A stretch of DNA of 28,242 bases, from positions 205,456-233,697 of the forward strand of contig NW_006766896.1 in the NCBI RefSeq assembly GCF_000275845.1. The letters run 5' to 3'. The position numbers and the translations under genes were made by a program. The stretch is from Dichomitus squalens LYAD-421 SS1. Taxonomy: Eukaryota > Basidiomycota > Agaricomycetes > Polyporales > Polyporaceae. Shown piece after piece: positions 1 through 8,963 of this stretch. Positions within the stretch are counted from its first letter, which is position 1. Each line of letters starts with the position of its first letter. Under the pieces are notes generated by a model. It did no database searches, was not told the DNA's origin, and worked only from the letters and a program-made list of their open reading frames with translations.

Positions 1-479
1 CGCTTAGCTGTAGTCGCTTATGTAGTATGTTACCATATTTGGGACTCTCTGCTCGTGTACTATAGCTATGCTTCCGGACTCTTCTGGTACTGTCTAGGAC
101 AATCCGTACTACTCCAGAACGGTCTAGACAGGTCTATGCCTTACTCATCTCTTACTCATCCTATGATGCGATATGTCGCAATTCTTTCATCATCGTATTA
201 TTCATCGCACTATGGTACATGTGACTAACCACTCTTCGATTAGTCATGGACACTTTCCTGTAGTATATAAGGACTTCAGATTTCGTCCTCCCTCTTCAGT
301 CTTTCCTTACTGACTGAAGAGTGAGTACTTCGTTACATCTATCTCTAACTTGTAGTTACTTACTTAACCTTTGTAGTCTTGCTTCGACTCTAGGTACAGT
401 TGGTTACTGCAATATAGTCTTTCCTTACTGACTGAAGATCTTGCTTCGACTCTAGTCGGATCTAATCTTTGTCTTCACA
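1..479 (+). mobile_element. LTR-like sequence (solo or partial LTR), cut by window edge
   Basis: This 479-nt stretch has no plausible gene and looks like an LTR. It is T-rich and has a TATA-like box (TATATAAG, 264-271) followed by a C/T-rich stretch. It ends in ..TCTTCACA at 479, consistent with the CA end of a TG..CA LTR. Immediately to its right, homology to the other two array modules begins, in the middle of what is exon 1 in those modules. The left end, a target-site duplication and any internal retroelement genes are not visible, so solo LTR, truncated LTR and element edge cannot be told apart. The LTR identity is inferred from promoter layout and from the abrupt loss of homology, not from a match to a known element. 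Confidence 0.55.
298..455 (+). repeat. Internal direct duplication in the LTR-like sequence
   Basis: The 23-mer starting AGTCTTTCCTTACTGACTG occurs at 298-320 and again at 416-438. The 17-mer TCTTGCTTCGACTCTAG occurs at 377-393 and again at 439-455. The two motifs are about 57 nt apart in the first occurrence and directly joined in the second, so the second is a compressed repeat of the first. It lies just downstream of the TATA-like box, where transcription would start. Confidence 0.75.
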
Positions 480-486
480 GCCCCGA

Positions 487-2202
487 GTTTATCACAGCTT
501 TCCGCCGAATATCATAGCTTGTATGTGACCTGTCCTCATGTATCGACTCGATACTGCCGGCGCTGAAGATGATATCCATGACCAAATAGCATGGTAGCAA
601 ACTACTGCGCTGTCGCAGCAGCAGGTATAGTCCTAACTGGAGCTGCAACATATCACTTGAATACCCTTGATACTGAAACCCGAAATGTTGACTGGTCTCT
701 TACACAGCGGTGTTCTTTTATGACTCAATCATCACGACTGCAGAAGAGATCCGATGCTTTTGGGGACGGAAGATCACAGGGGCAGCCATTTTGTTCTGGC
801 TGAACAAGTACATGTCCATCCTGTGTTTGGTCTGGACATTCGCAACATTTCTAAACATCTCAGACAAGGTACGTATTCCGCCCTTGCTGGGATCACAAAA
901 ATCTCCATGTATCTTGACTTTGCCAGAGGTGAAGCAATTCAATGGACTCTCCGCAAAGTACTACAATTAATTGCGTCTATGCAGCTGCGCTTTTTCTTCC
1001 AGGGGTTCCAATGCCGTTCTGTACTTGCTTTACATAGTCCAGGCAGGTACGCGTACTATATTCACTCATATTCACAAACATGTCTCAATGTTTTGGACTT
1101 CCTAGCCTTCACGGCCATACGCGTCTATGCACTTGGGAGGAGTTTGACGCTGTGTGCTATCACTGCTGTTCTATCCTTGGTACCTACCGGCATTAACTTT
1201 GTGAGATTGAATCACCGCATTTTCACATTACGTGCTATCCCATGAACACTGATCTATACACAGGTTCATTTTCGTTTCGGACTGACCGGCAAGAACATCT
1301 TCCCCTTTGGATGTACAGGATTTGACAATGCGCCCATGGGTCTCTCTCAAAAGTGATTCACCCTAAGAGCGTCGATTGCAACTATCTGCTGAAGCCCAAC
1401 CTATCTATTCTAGGTGTAATGCTCAATTCAACTCGACCACCAATCCTCTATCTTACGGGCTCCTTCAGTCACAATCATAGTTCGGTCGTGCCTGATTGTA
1501 GCAGACGGCCTCGCCATAGGTGTCACATGGTTTACATTAGGCCACCAATATTCAACTCAACGCGAAGGGGTGCTTAAGGGCTCGATATCTACTGTTTTGC
1601 TGATAGAAGGTGTGTACTGAGTGATGATTGTTCGTTCGAAGGGACATACGCTAATGAAATACCATGAAGGGACCATCTATTTCCTGTGAGTGCGGTGGCT
1701 TTGCGGAATATCGCATCTCACTCCTTTCTCATTTAGCATCCTCGCTATGCTCAATTCCCTACATCTTGCCTTCACATTACTTTCAGTAAACTCACACTCC
1801 ATAACGTAACCAGTGCAACACTTGACCCTGAGCATTACAGATCGCTGTAGACGCGCTTCAATCTCTAAGCGTAGTCTCATTCTTCACAGCCCCGTATGTG
1901 CGCCCATGCATCTATCAATTGAATGTCGTCTGACTACTCGTATGTACCCCCAAATACGCAGGCTATCTGCCATCATCATGTCGCGCTTCCTCCTCCACCT
2001 ACAATCAGCGAGCCTATGGGCCGTTGGCTCCATGCCGTCCTCACAACTTTCGTCGCTGCACCCCGATCGTTCTCTGGTATTCGAACGGGTCGTCGGATCC
2101 CTTGAAGCATCGATTGCCGCCGACGATTACCTCACAGAGGACCACGACGACGGTGACAATGTGGAGAGAGCTGAGGAGTCGACTCAGACATCGAGGGAGT
2201 AG
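487..2202 (+). pseudogene. DUF6533 membrane-protein gene, copy 1 (disrupted)
   Basis: This is the first of three tandem DUF6533 genes. The family consists of fungal multi-helix membrane proteins of unknown function. By comparison with the other copies the exons are: remnant of exon 1 (487-520), 590-624, 708-868, 959-1046, 1106-1200, 1264-1352, 1469-1609, 1670-1685, 1737-1785, 1841-1893 and 1962-2202 (stop TAG). The family signature is in exon 3 (EEIRCFWGRKITGAAILFW, then LNKY). IRVYAL follows in exon 5 and SRFLLHLQSASL in the last exon. Three lesions are visible. The native ATG of exon 1 is missing, with LTR-like sequence in its place. Exon 4 has an in-frame TAA at 968-970 where copy 3 has GAA. 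The donor after 1352 is GTGATT, where the other copies have GTGAGT or GTATGT. An in-frame ATG at 591 could start a short product, but it would end at the TAA. As in the other copies, the link between 1352 and 1469 does not keep frame by direct splicing. Confidence 0.8.
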
Positions 2203-2800
2203 TCTGGCTCGCGGGTTTAAGGAATACGTCAAGGACTGTGGTATCTGGGGAGAAGTGAGATGGATCGCGTACGGCCTGCTCGTTGACCTCGAGATTGTAT
2301 TGACTCGCGCTTGATGCCCCAATCACTCAGGGCTGTATGTATTGTTGTACCAAGTCGATCGGGACGAGACTGTCGTGCCTTTGCAACGATAATCAGCAGT
2401 CCCTGTTCAGTCAGTGTTCTTTGGTCGTCACTGGGTGGTTTCGAGGCAGACATACAGGCGTTTGCACCAGAAACTTTAGCCGATCAGTCTAACTTGCCTT
2501 CAAGGAGCTCGTCGTACAAATTCGCGACCGACAACACTCTCATAAGCATAACAGACATAATACAATATGACATATACTACCGCAAGCGCAAGCAAAACCG
2601 CGCGAAGTCGGACGGAGTAGGGCCCGTAACCAATGCAACGTTCCGACGTGGGCCAAAGATCAGGTGTACGGTCTTCGGGCGATGTCAGACGCGTACCGGC
2701 CTGCTCCAGAGGAATGTCATCCTAGAGCATCAGCTAGCCCAGACACCTGCTTCGACGACGCCGGGACGCGAGAACAGGCCTGCAATATTTTTCGGGGGGA
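2203..2800 (+). repeat. Conserved 3' flank of DUF6533 copy 1
   Basis: I see no gene here. The stretch matches 10682-11310 and 17642-18190, which follow the other two DUF6533 genes. Shared landmarks are a GGGACGAG motif near 2360 and a GAGCTCGTCGTACAA motif near 2505. Indels break any common reading frame between copies, so the 166-codon open frame at 2311-2811 is probably chance. It presumably holds the 3' UTR and terminator of the gene, and it shows that the duplication unit extends past the coding region. Confidence 0.6.
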
Positions 2801-4040
2801 GGGGAGGCTGAGCTCTACTTAGTCTGCATGGATGAGATTGAGGGTAATTTTGCCGCTAGCGAGTCAACTATGCGAGAATTGGTGGTACCCCAGGAGGCAG
2901 CGACGGCGCATCTCAGGGGTCCAACCTCGCCCGATACAACCGTTGACCTCGCTCATGACGACAGCTCAGGAGGAGAGACACGCCCGATGTCGTTCTCGCC
3001 CTCTGAAAGCGACACAGGGCTAAGACCGATGCATCGATGGCAGCTGCGCAGAAGGAGCGCGCTAGTCTCCCAATGATCGCTCTTCTCGGTGTCCAGCCGG
3101 ACCTCGGAACTCGCGCCGGAGACGTATCGTCCACAATTTGGTGAATGTGATGTTCCATGACGGCAGGTTCAGCGGCAATGTCAGTCGAGCTTCGATTTGT
3201 GCGGTTAGCAGGCGTCTGGCACAGGATATGCGTCGGCTTGAATGTAGAGGGCGGCCAAGACCTGGCACGATGGGTTCGAGGGAGCCCTGAGAGTGAAGAG
3301 ATCTCGGAAGGGAAGACATGCGAGTTGTGAGGAGATAGCAGAGGGAAGTAAAGTCGTTCCAGCACGTGCTAGTTCAACACCGGCGCCGCGTCGTCTGAGG
3401 GGACGGTGTCCTCCAGCCGCCCCGCTCCACCGTCAAGTTAGCAATCGTGAGCCTATCGTCGACGTAGAGCGCAAAACTCCCTGTTCGCTAGCAGCTGAAG
3501 CTGAGAGCGCACCCGCAGAGTGCAACACGAACATCCTCGCCTCTCCGCCCATGTCTCGACACCAATCAAGCACGGGTTCCGCAACCATGTCTTGCTGACA
3601 CCCAGAGCGTAATGGCGTAAATGAGGATGACAGGTGTGACGATCCATCAGATGCCGCCAAAATGTCGCTATGGCTTTTGCTCGTGGCAGAGTGAGTGTGC
3701 GTAAGTGAGAAGCCCTGCTCGATGTCCTAGGAGTTCAGTGTGCTGTGTCGCGAACTAACTCCGTGTACGCGAGCATAGACATTTCGTACCTATGTTCGCC
3801 CTAAGAGGACTTTCTTTGAGCAGGGAAGTTGAAGGCGAGAGAGCTGCTTCGGGTTGCGGATGTATGCCACGCATATCGACTTGAACCTGCATGGGAGAGA
3901 GACAGGTGAGCCCATAGCGTAAACGCTAGTGGTGTTCAATCCATGAGTGCGAGCGACACGAGGAGCCAGTAAGGAGGCTCTGGAAGGGGTTTGTATCGTC
4001 ATTTATCGTGATCGCTACTCACCTGGCGAGGAGGGGACCC

Positions 4041-4058
4041 CCATAGATAGATAGATAG
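4041..4058. repeat. GATA microsatellite
   Basis: Four tandem ATAG/GATA units lie directly beside the conserved minus-strand donor site of array element A. The other copies have ordinary sequence here, so the expansion is specific to this copy. Confidence 0.8.
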
Positions 4059-4254
4059 TATGCCTTTCGACAACCTTGTTCAGGCGATGTCGAGTTGCGG
4101 GACCGGGAGAGCACTCAGGGCGTCACGGCTAGGCCTCAGGTACGACAGTGTTATGACACTTTCGCAGTGCTGACGTGCGCACTGGCGCGGCCCCACAACA
4201 GAAGAGACGAGCAAGCGGAAAGGAAGAGCTGAGAGCAGAGACCAGCGAGCTGCT

Positions 4255-4355
4255 GCGCCTGAGCTGCCGCGGACCTGTGCGCACGGGAACCCGGCCCGTG
4301 TCCCCGTGCCGCGCGACTGCGGCTGTCTGCACTACGAGCTCCCGGGCCGGGCAGC
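4255..4355. promoter_or_regulatory. GC-rich palindromic block between divergent elements (copy A)
   Basis: This GC-rich stretch contains inverted repeats, including CACGGG (4282-4287) and CCCGTG (4295-4300), plus a CCCGGGCCGGG run near 4340. Comparable blocks lie at the same relative place in the other modules, between the start of the minus-strand element and the start of the plus-strand element. A bidirectional promoter is a reasonable guess from position, but no transcription evidence exists in the sequence. Confidence 0.35.
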
Positions 4356-4559
4356 CCTCCAAGCATGGCAGCACAAACACCCTGCGGATACTCGAGTGGG
4401 TAGGACAAAGCCTCTTCCATCCATGCTCAATGGATGACGCGCAGGACTCGGGTGCAGCACTGGTGCCTGCATGTGAACGACTCGGACCCCTGTTAGAAGC
4501 GCAGTCTTTGGAATGTTCATTTGAATCCCCTTGAGTGCGTTCTTCCAATTTCACTCTAT

Positions 4560-6180
4560 ACCACTCTACCCATCGCGAGTAGCCCGCTCCCTATCGACGG
4601 TACCTATGTCTGCGCATCTAGGGCTACCGATCTTCCATCGCTCTCCCCCGCGCCCGCTTCCCCAGCTTCTCTCGATGGACATCATGCCTCTCTGAAGCCT
4701 TGTCGTCTGCTATCGCGGCAGTACTTATGGACGCTATGGTCAAGTCGACAACATCTTCCGCCTCCGATTTGCCTTCCAATCCCGATCTTTCGCTCAGTTC
4801 CTGGGTCCTTTCAGACAAACAGGTTGAGCGCCAGGACTCTCCGAGCTTGCGACCGCTCCTCGATGTACGTTGGTGCTGGATCTCGCTTCGCACAGTACAA
4901 GCGACGATGGCAGGGAAGTGAATGAACATGCGCTCGCTGGAGCTTACACCAAGGACCAAGGCTGGATACGAATGACGGTGAGCACATTCCTGCAACGTAT
5001 TGAGCATGCACGCTATGATGCTGCTTACGCGTGTCGAGAAGCTGCAGGTAGGCAGAGCGCACAGTGTCCACCTTGCGCGCGCTGTATCTGTCTGCTCGGA
5101 ACGACCATCTTTGCTCTCGATACGCGCTGCATCCCGCATATATGCGGCGCGCAATCACCGTGAACGCCTTTCTCAGTTGATTCAGATTCTGACACGTATA
5201 CGTTGGTAGCAGGATCTTGGTACCCAATATTCTAACACGAACGACAAGTTCAAGGACTACTCCGAGTGCGCGCGAGACGAGCGTACATCCTCCCTATAGA
5301 CAAAGCAGGGCAATTTCTATGTACGGACCGAATAGGTGTCCCTCCTGAACAAGTATGTTATACGCTCTTACCCCCTATGAGGCTTTGTTTGCATACACCA
5401 TGTGGTAGTCCGTACGCGCGTGTGATATGCATATATGGGTGTTTGGGAATGACCAAGTGTCTCGCGCGACATGAAGCGCCGGTCCAGATGGTCTCGTCGC
5501 CTGCGTCCAAGTCCAATCTACTGTGGCCCACTTTTTCGTCTGCGTATCTTTTACAGGCATTTTCATCAACGCAGAACCTGCAAGACGTCCTTGCCTTCAT
5601 CAAGATGGATATATGCGTGTCAAAACGAACAGTGCAATGACGTATCGGACGTCCGCAACTCTGGGTTGTGGGGTTTGGGCAGTGTTCATATAAATTTCCC
5701 AACTAGCCACGATCGCAGAATGCTTCCGACTCAGCTTCTATCTGTGCTTGTGGAATCGTGTACAGAATCCTGTCCTTACCCATCTATCCTCCCGCAGACC
5801 TTCGAACAAGCAGTCCAAAGCGAAGAAGAATCGTCTCCACCGCATCTCCGTGATGTTTTCCATCCAACTCTTCACCGCCACCCTCTCCCTTCCTTTGCTC
5901 TTCTCTACCGCCGCGCACCACTGCCTCCGACCTTATCTGAGTCCTACTCTGGCGTCAGCGGTATCAATGGTCAAGCGAAAATAGTAGCAGGGATGCGACA
6001 TCAGCCGATAGTCTTATCCGATGGCCAGCCCAGCGCAGAGTTTCAGAGGCGGTTCTCCGAAGGCTTTGTGGCGGCGATTGCGACGGCCTTGAAGAGTGAT
6101 GCGAAGAAGCGCACCGAAACAGTGACGATCATCAGCATTTGGTGTGTTCTGATCATACGCATCGAGTAACCTACAACGGC
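4560..6180 (+). repeat. Plus-strand array element, copy A (unidentified, probably decayed coding)
   Basis: The element is homologous to 13085-14545 and in part to 7800-8560 and 26264-27830. Some plus-strand frames persist between copies. At 4970-5160 the frame reads TFLQRIEHARYDAAYACREA, and the matching stretch near 13585 reads TFSQRIALARCPAANVCREA. At 4740-4860 the frame reads VKSTTSSASDLPSNP, against IKATTPTAADAPSSYP near 13320. Near 5830-5970 a hydrophobic stretch follows NRLHRISV and ends in CLRP, and its counterpart at 14310-14440 is NRLRLIS..CLRP. Splice-like sites are present (ATGACG followed by GTGAGC near 4978). I do not recognise the protein. The minus strand of the same stretch is also open in part, so the coding strand is not certain. 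Confidence 0.4.
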
Positions 6181-6489
6181 GGTTATAACCCGAAGGAGGA
6201 TCGGGCCATGATGGTTTAAAACCTCCCTTCCCCCTCCACGTGATGCCAACCGTGCTTGTCCAGAGTTGTCTGTGCACACATCCGGGGTGGCTCTTCCATT
6301 GCCAGCGTCGTACCGCTCGGGTTCCTTTCCCGCCCTCTTCCCGCCGTGTACGGCTGTTCTGTGAGCTAGTTTGCGCTCTCCTTGCCTGTAGAACCCCTCT
6401 CCTCCTTCCTGCGCTCTGCCCGCCTCTGCGCGCGTGACAGCGGTGCCTGCGCGCGTAGTTCGGCTGCTCTCTTTCTGCATGCGGTATGT

Positions 6490-7790
6490 AGGTTTAGCAC
6501 CGTCAAGGCCAGATTGCCCTTCAGGTTAAAACCGCCGTTGTAGTCTACACATAGCGTGTCGCCGACGTCGGGCTCGTTCCCTACTGATGCAGTGATGCAA
6601 GACGGGCTTGCAATTGTGCGGTGAGCAGGTGCCTGGATCTGGATGTGCCTCAATTTGAGTGTATGGAGGTCTGCAAGGACATAACGCGATGGAGCTGTAG
6701 AAGTGGTGCAGAGAGGTCTCCAGCGAGATGCGAGTCAAGCCCCACGTCAGATTATAAGTGCATGTTCCTGACCCGTCAGGCAAGCACGGCAATTTCTCTA
6801 TGTTCTCCTAGAGGCACGACGAGGCAGCAGAGGGAGAGTGCTCGGGAGACCGCGCAGTTGTAGCCTGAGCACGAGCTAGTACGCCTCCAGCGTCACATCG
6901 TCTGAGGGGACACGTCAGCATGCCCGCGTCACCGTCAAGCCTATCACTTGCGTAGTGCCCAGAAAGGCTTTGCTGGAAAGGTAAACGATCGCATCGCGCG
7001 CAGATGAGAACGTAGCGGCAGAGCGAGACATGAAAATTCGAGCTCCTCTCCACCTATGGAACTTGCAGCCTCGATCTTGGACAAGCACGGTATCGGCCAC
7101 CATGTCTTGCCAATCACCCAGAGAGTAAAGGGGTGAGGGAGACAGGTGTGCAGATGCACCAGATACCGCCGAGGACGTTGCCACGATGGTCGCTCGTGGA
7201 AGAGTGGATTGCGTAAGTGACAAGCCCTATCCGATGAGTATTCATTAGTAGATGTCGCCCAATTCGCAGGAAGAGCTAGATTCCATGTGCCTGAGCATAA
7301 TCATCGCAGTGAAACTACATGCGTCGTACTTGGATTGGCTCTGAAAGCACTTGCTTTGAGCGTCGGGGTGATGGGTTAAAGAGCTGCTTTAGGTTGTAGA
7401 TGTATGTCGCGCCTATAGACTCGAAGTTGCATGAGTAAGAGACCGGTGAACGCATAGTCTGAACGCTAGTGGTGTTTTATCCGTGAGCCCGAGATACACA
7501 AGGAGTCAGTAGGGAGGATCGGGAAAGGGCCACATCGCGCATGGCTAACTCACCTGGAGATGATGGGACCGCCCTAGGCGGACCGATTGTATGCCATCCG
7601 ACGACCTGGTTCGTGTGATGTCGATTTGCGGGACCGGGAAAACGCCACAGCCGGGAATCAGGTAGTACGGGACTATGACATTCGTGTATTAATGCAGAAG
7701 CAAGCCCTAGCACGGTCAAAGAGCAGGAGAGACGGGCATGGGGATATCAAGAGCGAGTCTCATCTAGCTGCACTGCACTAGGAAGAATGC
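6490..7790 (-). repeat. Minus-strand array element, copy B
   Basis: This is a second copy of the minus-strand element within module 1. Conserved pieces include YASDRL, equivalent to YADNRL in copy D (near 6930-6960), LLTAQLQARLASLHQ (near 6590-6640, followed directly by a stop), and the GTGAGT donor at 7553-7548. The block near 6900 beginning GTCTGAGGGGAC is shared with 3396 and, less closely, with 11948 and 18822. Frames shift between the conserved pieces, so this copy is probably non-functional even if the family once coded for a protein. Confidence 0.45.
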
Positions 7791-7810
7791 CGGCCCGGAC
7801 CGGGCCTCAG
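7788..7810. promoter_or_regulatory. GC-rich palindrome between divergent elements (copy B)
   Basis: A perfect inverted repeat GGCCCGG (7792-7798), one A, then CCGGGCC (7800-7806) lies at the junction of the minus-strand and plus-strand elements. This is the tidiest of the GC-rich blocks in the array. Its role as a shared promoter or protein-binding site is inferred from position only. Confidence 0.4.
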
Positions 7811-8570
7811 GGAGCGAGACGCGGCGGCTTTCAACGCACCGTCGTGTTGTCTGCGTTCTCCAAGCCGACCTCGCGACGACCTCCCCGCTCGTCAGTAGCG
7901 CATCCTCTATCAAACGTACCTCTGACCGCGCATCTACAGATCTCTTATCCTTATCGCTCCTACCCGAGCGCAACGCCCCAACATCGCACAAATGGTGCCT
8001 CTGCGAAGCTTCTTCCTTTATCCCGACCTCCTTCCGCGCACTTGATACTTGACACCCCAGGACCATTTGGGATGAGGTTAGGGGCAATAACCCGTAGCCA
8101 ATGAGAAAACTCCCCAAACTTCTGACTGCTTGTCGACAGCGGCTGGTTCCGGTGACCGACGAAAGCGGGGGATTAGGGTAGCCCTGCATTCACTGGAGCT
8201 TACACGGGGGACATCTTCGAGGTGTACGACGAGAATTCCTTCGGTCTCATGCCGGGCTCGTTCCTATATCACACTACCATCATGACGGTGCGTCCTTCCT
8301 TGTGGCGCTTAGATGCAGAGAGATGCGCATATGCTGATGTCTTCCCAGAAACGTATCACACCGATGATACGGCGAGACATGAGCACAAATGGGGGGGAAG
8401 CAGCTGTTGCGGAGCCACGTGTTCTGGCAGAGGAAAGGGGCGGGAGAATAGTCCCACTCGGCGAGGTACGTCAGGCACACCAACTGCCACATGATATTTC
8501 TATCTGATCCTTCAGCGAGCACGACTTCACATGCGTCCTCATTCTGCTCCTCCAACGACGCTCCCTCCAG
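7800..8570 (+). repeat. Plus-strand array element, copy B (shortened)
   Basis: This is a shorter relative of the plus-strand element. The part at 8190-8385 is shared with 27450-27650 and, more weakly, with 14860-14985. At 8210-8286 the plus-strand frame reads DIFEVYDENSFGLM and is followed by GTGCGT, a possible donor at 8287. The equivalent at 27475-27549 reads NIFEVYGESSFSLM. The middle of the longer copies appears to be missing here. I do not recognise the product. Confidence 0.4.
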
Positions 8571-8819
8571 ACATCAGGGTGACCCAGATGCTCTCCGACG
8601 CTCTTGGAGAGTTTGACTAGTTTCTGAGGCATTTATGTGAGAATGTGGCATTACGTGTTGCAGTGGGTAGGTTTGTTATGCGATCTTCCAGAAGGAACAT
8701 ACTTCAGGTCTGTGAGATTCAGATTACCACATTGGACAGATGTGCCTATGACATGTGGCTTCTTCGCATCTTGCCACATTTTGTTCGCTCCCCAGAGATG
8801 CGACATTTACCGACTTCTC
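8571..8819. other. Spacer between module 1 and module 2
   Basis: I see no gene, RNA or clear repeat here. Small open frames (such as 8645-8911) overlap one another and continue into the promoter region of DUF6533 copy 2, so I treat them as chance. Confidence 0.4.
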
Positions 8820-8963
8820 GTCAATATCTGATCATGAAGATAGAACAGTTCCGGACATATTCAATCATGGATGCTGTCAGAGATCCGTGTAAATACTTCT
8901 CCTCAACATGAGAAGAGACAACCCACAGACTTCGCGTCGCAACCCTGGCTCCTCATTAACACT
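8820..8963 (+). promoter_or_regulatory. Conserved upstream region of DUF6533 copy 2, with small hairpin
   Basis: Homology to the region upstream of copy 3 (from about 15755) begins here, with a shared ATATCTGATCAT motif. The best conserved block lies just before the start codon. It has CTTCTC (8896-8901) and its complement GAGAAG (8910-8915) around an 8-nt loop, followed by AGACAACCCACAG. The hairpin ends 48 nt before the ATG at 8964. It may be promoter or 5' UTR. Copy 1 lacks it because LTR-like sequence lies there instead. Confidence 0.5.

Larger units (their letters stand above)
2800..4560 (-). repeat. Minus-strand array element, copy A (coding status unresolved)
   Basis: This is an unidentified repeat whose relatives lie at 6490-7790, 11310-12860, 18190-19115 and 19640-20420. 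On the minus strand, short frames are conserved between copies: FALYVDDRLTIANLT (near 3410-3480; copy D has VFGLYADNRLTIAALT) and LLTAQIEARLT (near 3190-3215; copy D has LLTVQTQALLASLRQ). A minus-strand donor GTGAGT at 4022-4017 is kept in copies B, C and E. The first motif resembles the IRVYAL / LYxRNR segment of DUF6533-type membrane proteins, so the element could be a decayed relative read in the opposite direction, but that is weak. I could not assemble a full reading frame. The long open frames on either strand here overlap one another and are not conserved, so I do not call them genes. Confidence 0.45.

Noticed and set aside
1894..1961. Apparent 4-nt frameshift in DUF6533 copy 1 relative to copy 3
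   Set aside because: The region is an intron (GTATGT..CAG) in all three copies. After splicing, PLSAI..SRFLLHLQ is in frame in each, so no frameshift is needed.
1813..2202. Separate 129-residue protein from an ATG at 1813
   Set aside because: Most of it is the last exon of DUF6533 copy 1. The first part crosses two introns that are evident from comparison with copies 2 and 3.
4129..5227. Long minus-strand open frames over the divergent junction and plus-strand element of module 1
   Set aside because: They span the GC-rich junction, where high GC content lowers stop frequency, and no comparable continuous frame exists in module 2 or 3.
5471..6169. Longest plus-strand open frame in the array (232 codons)
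   Set aside because: The array relative at 13985-14535 does not keep this frame through its length, other frames overlap it, and the composition is that of non-coding sequence. Only short parts (around VLSDG) are shared.
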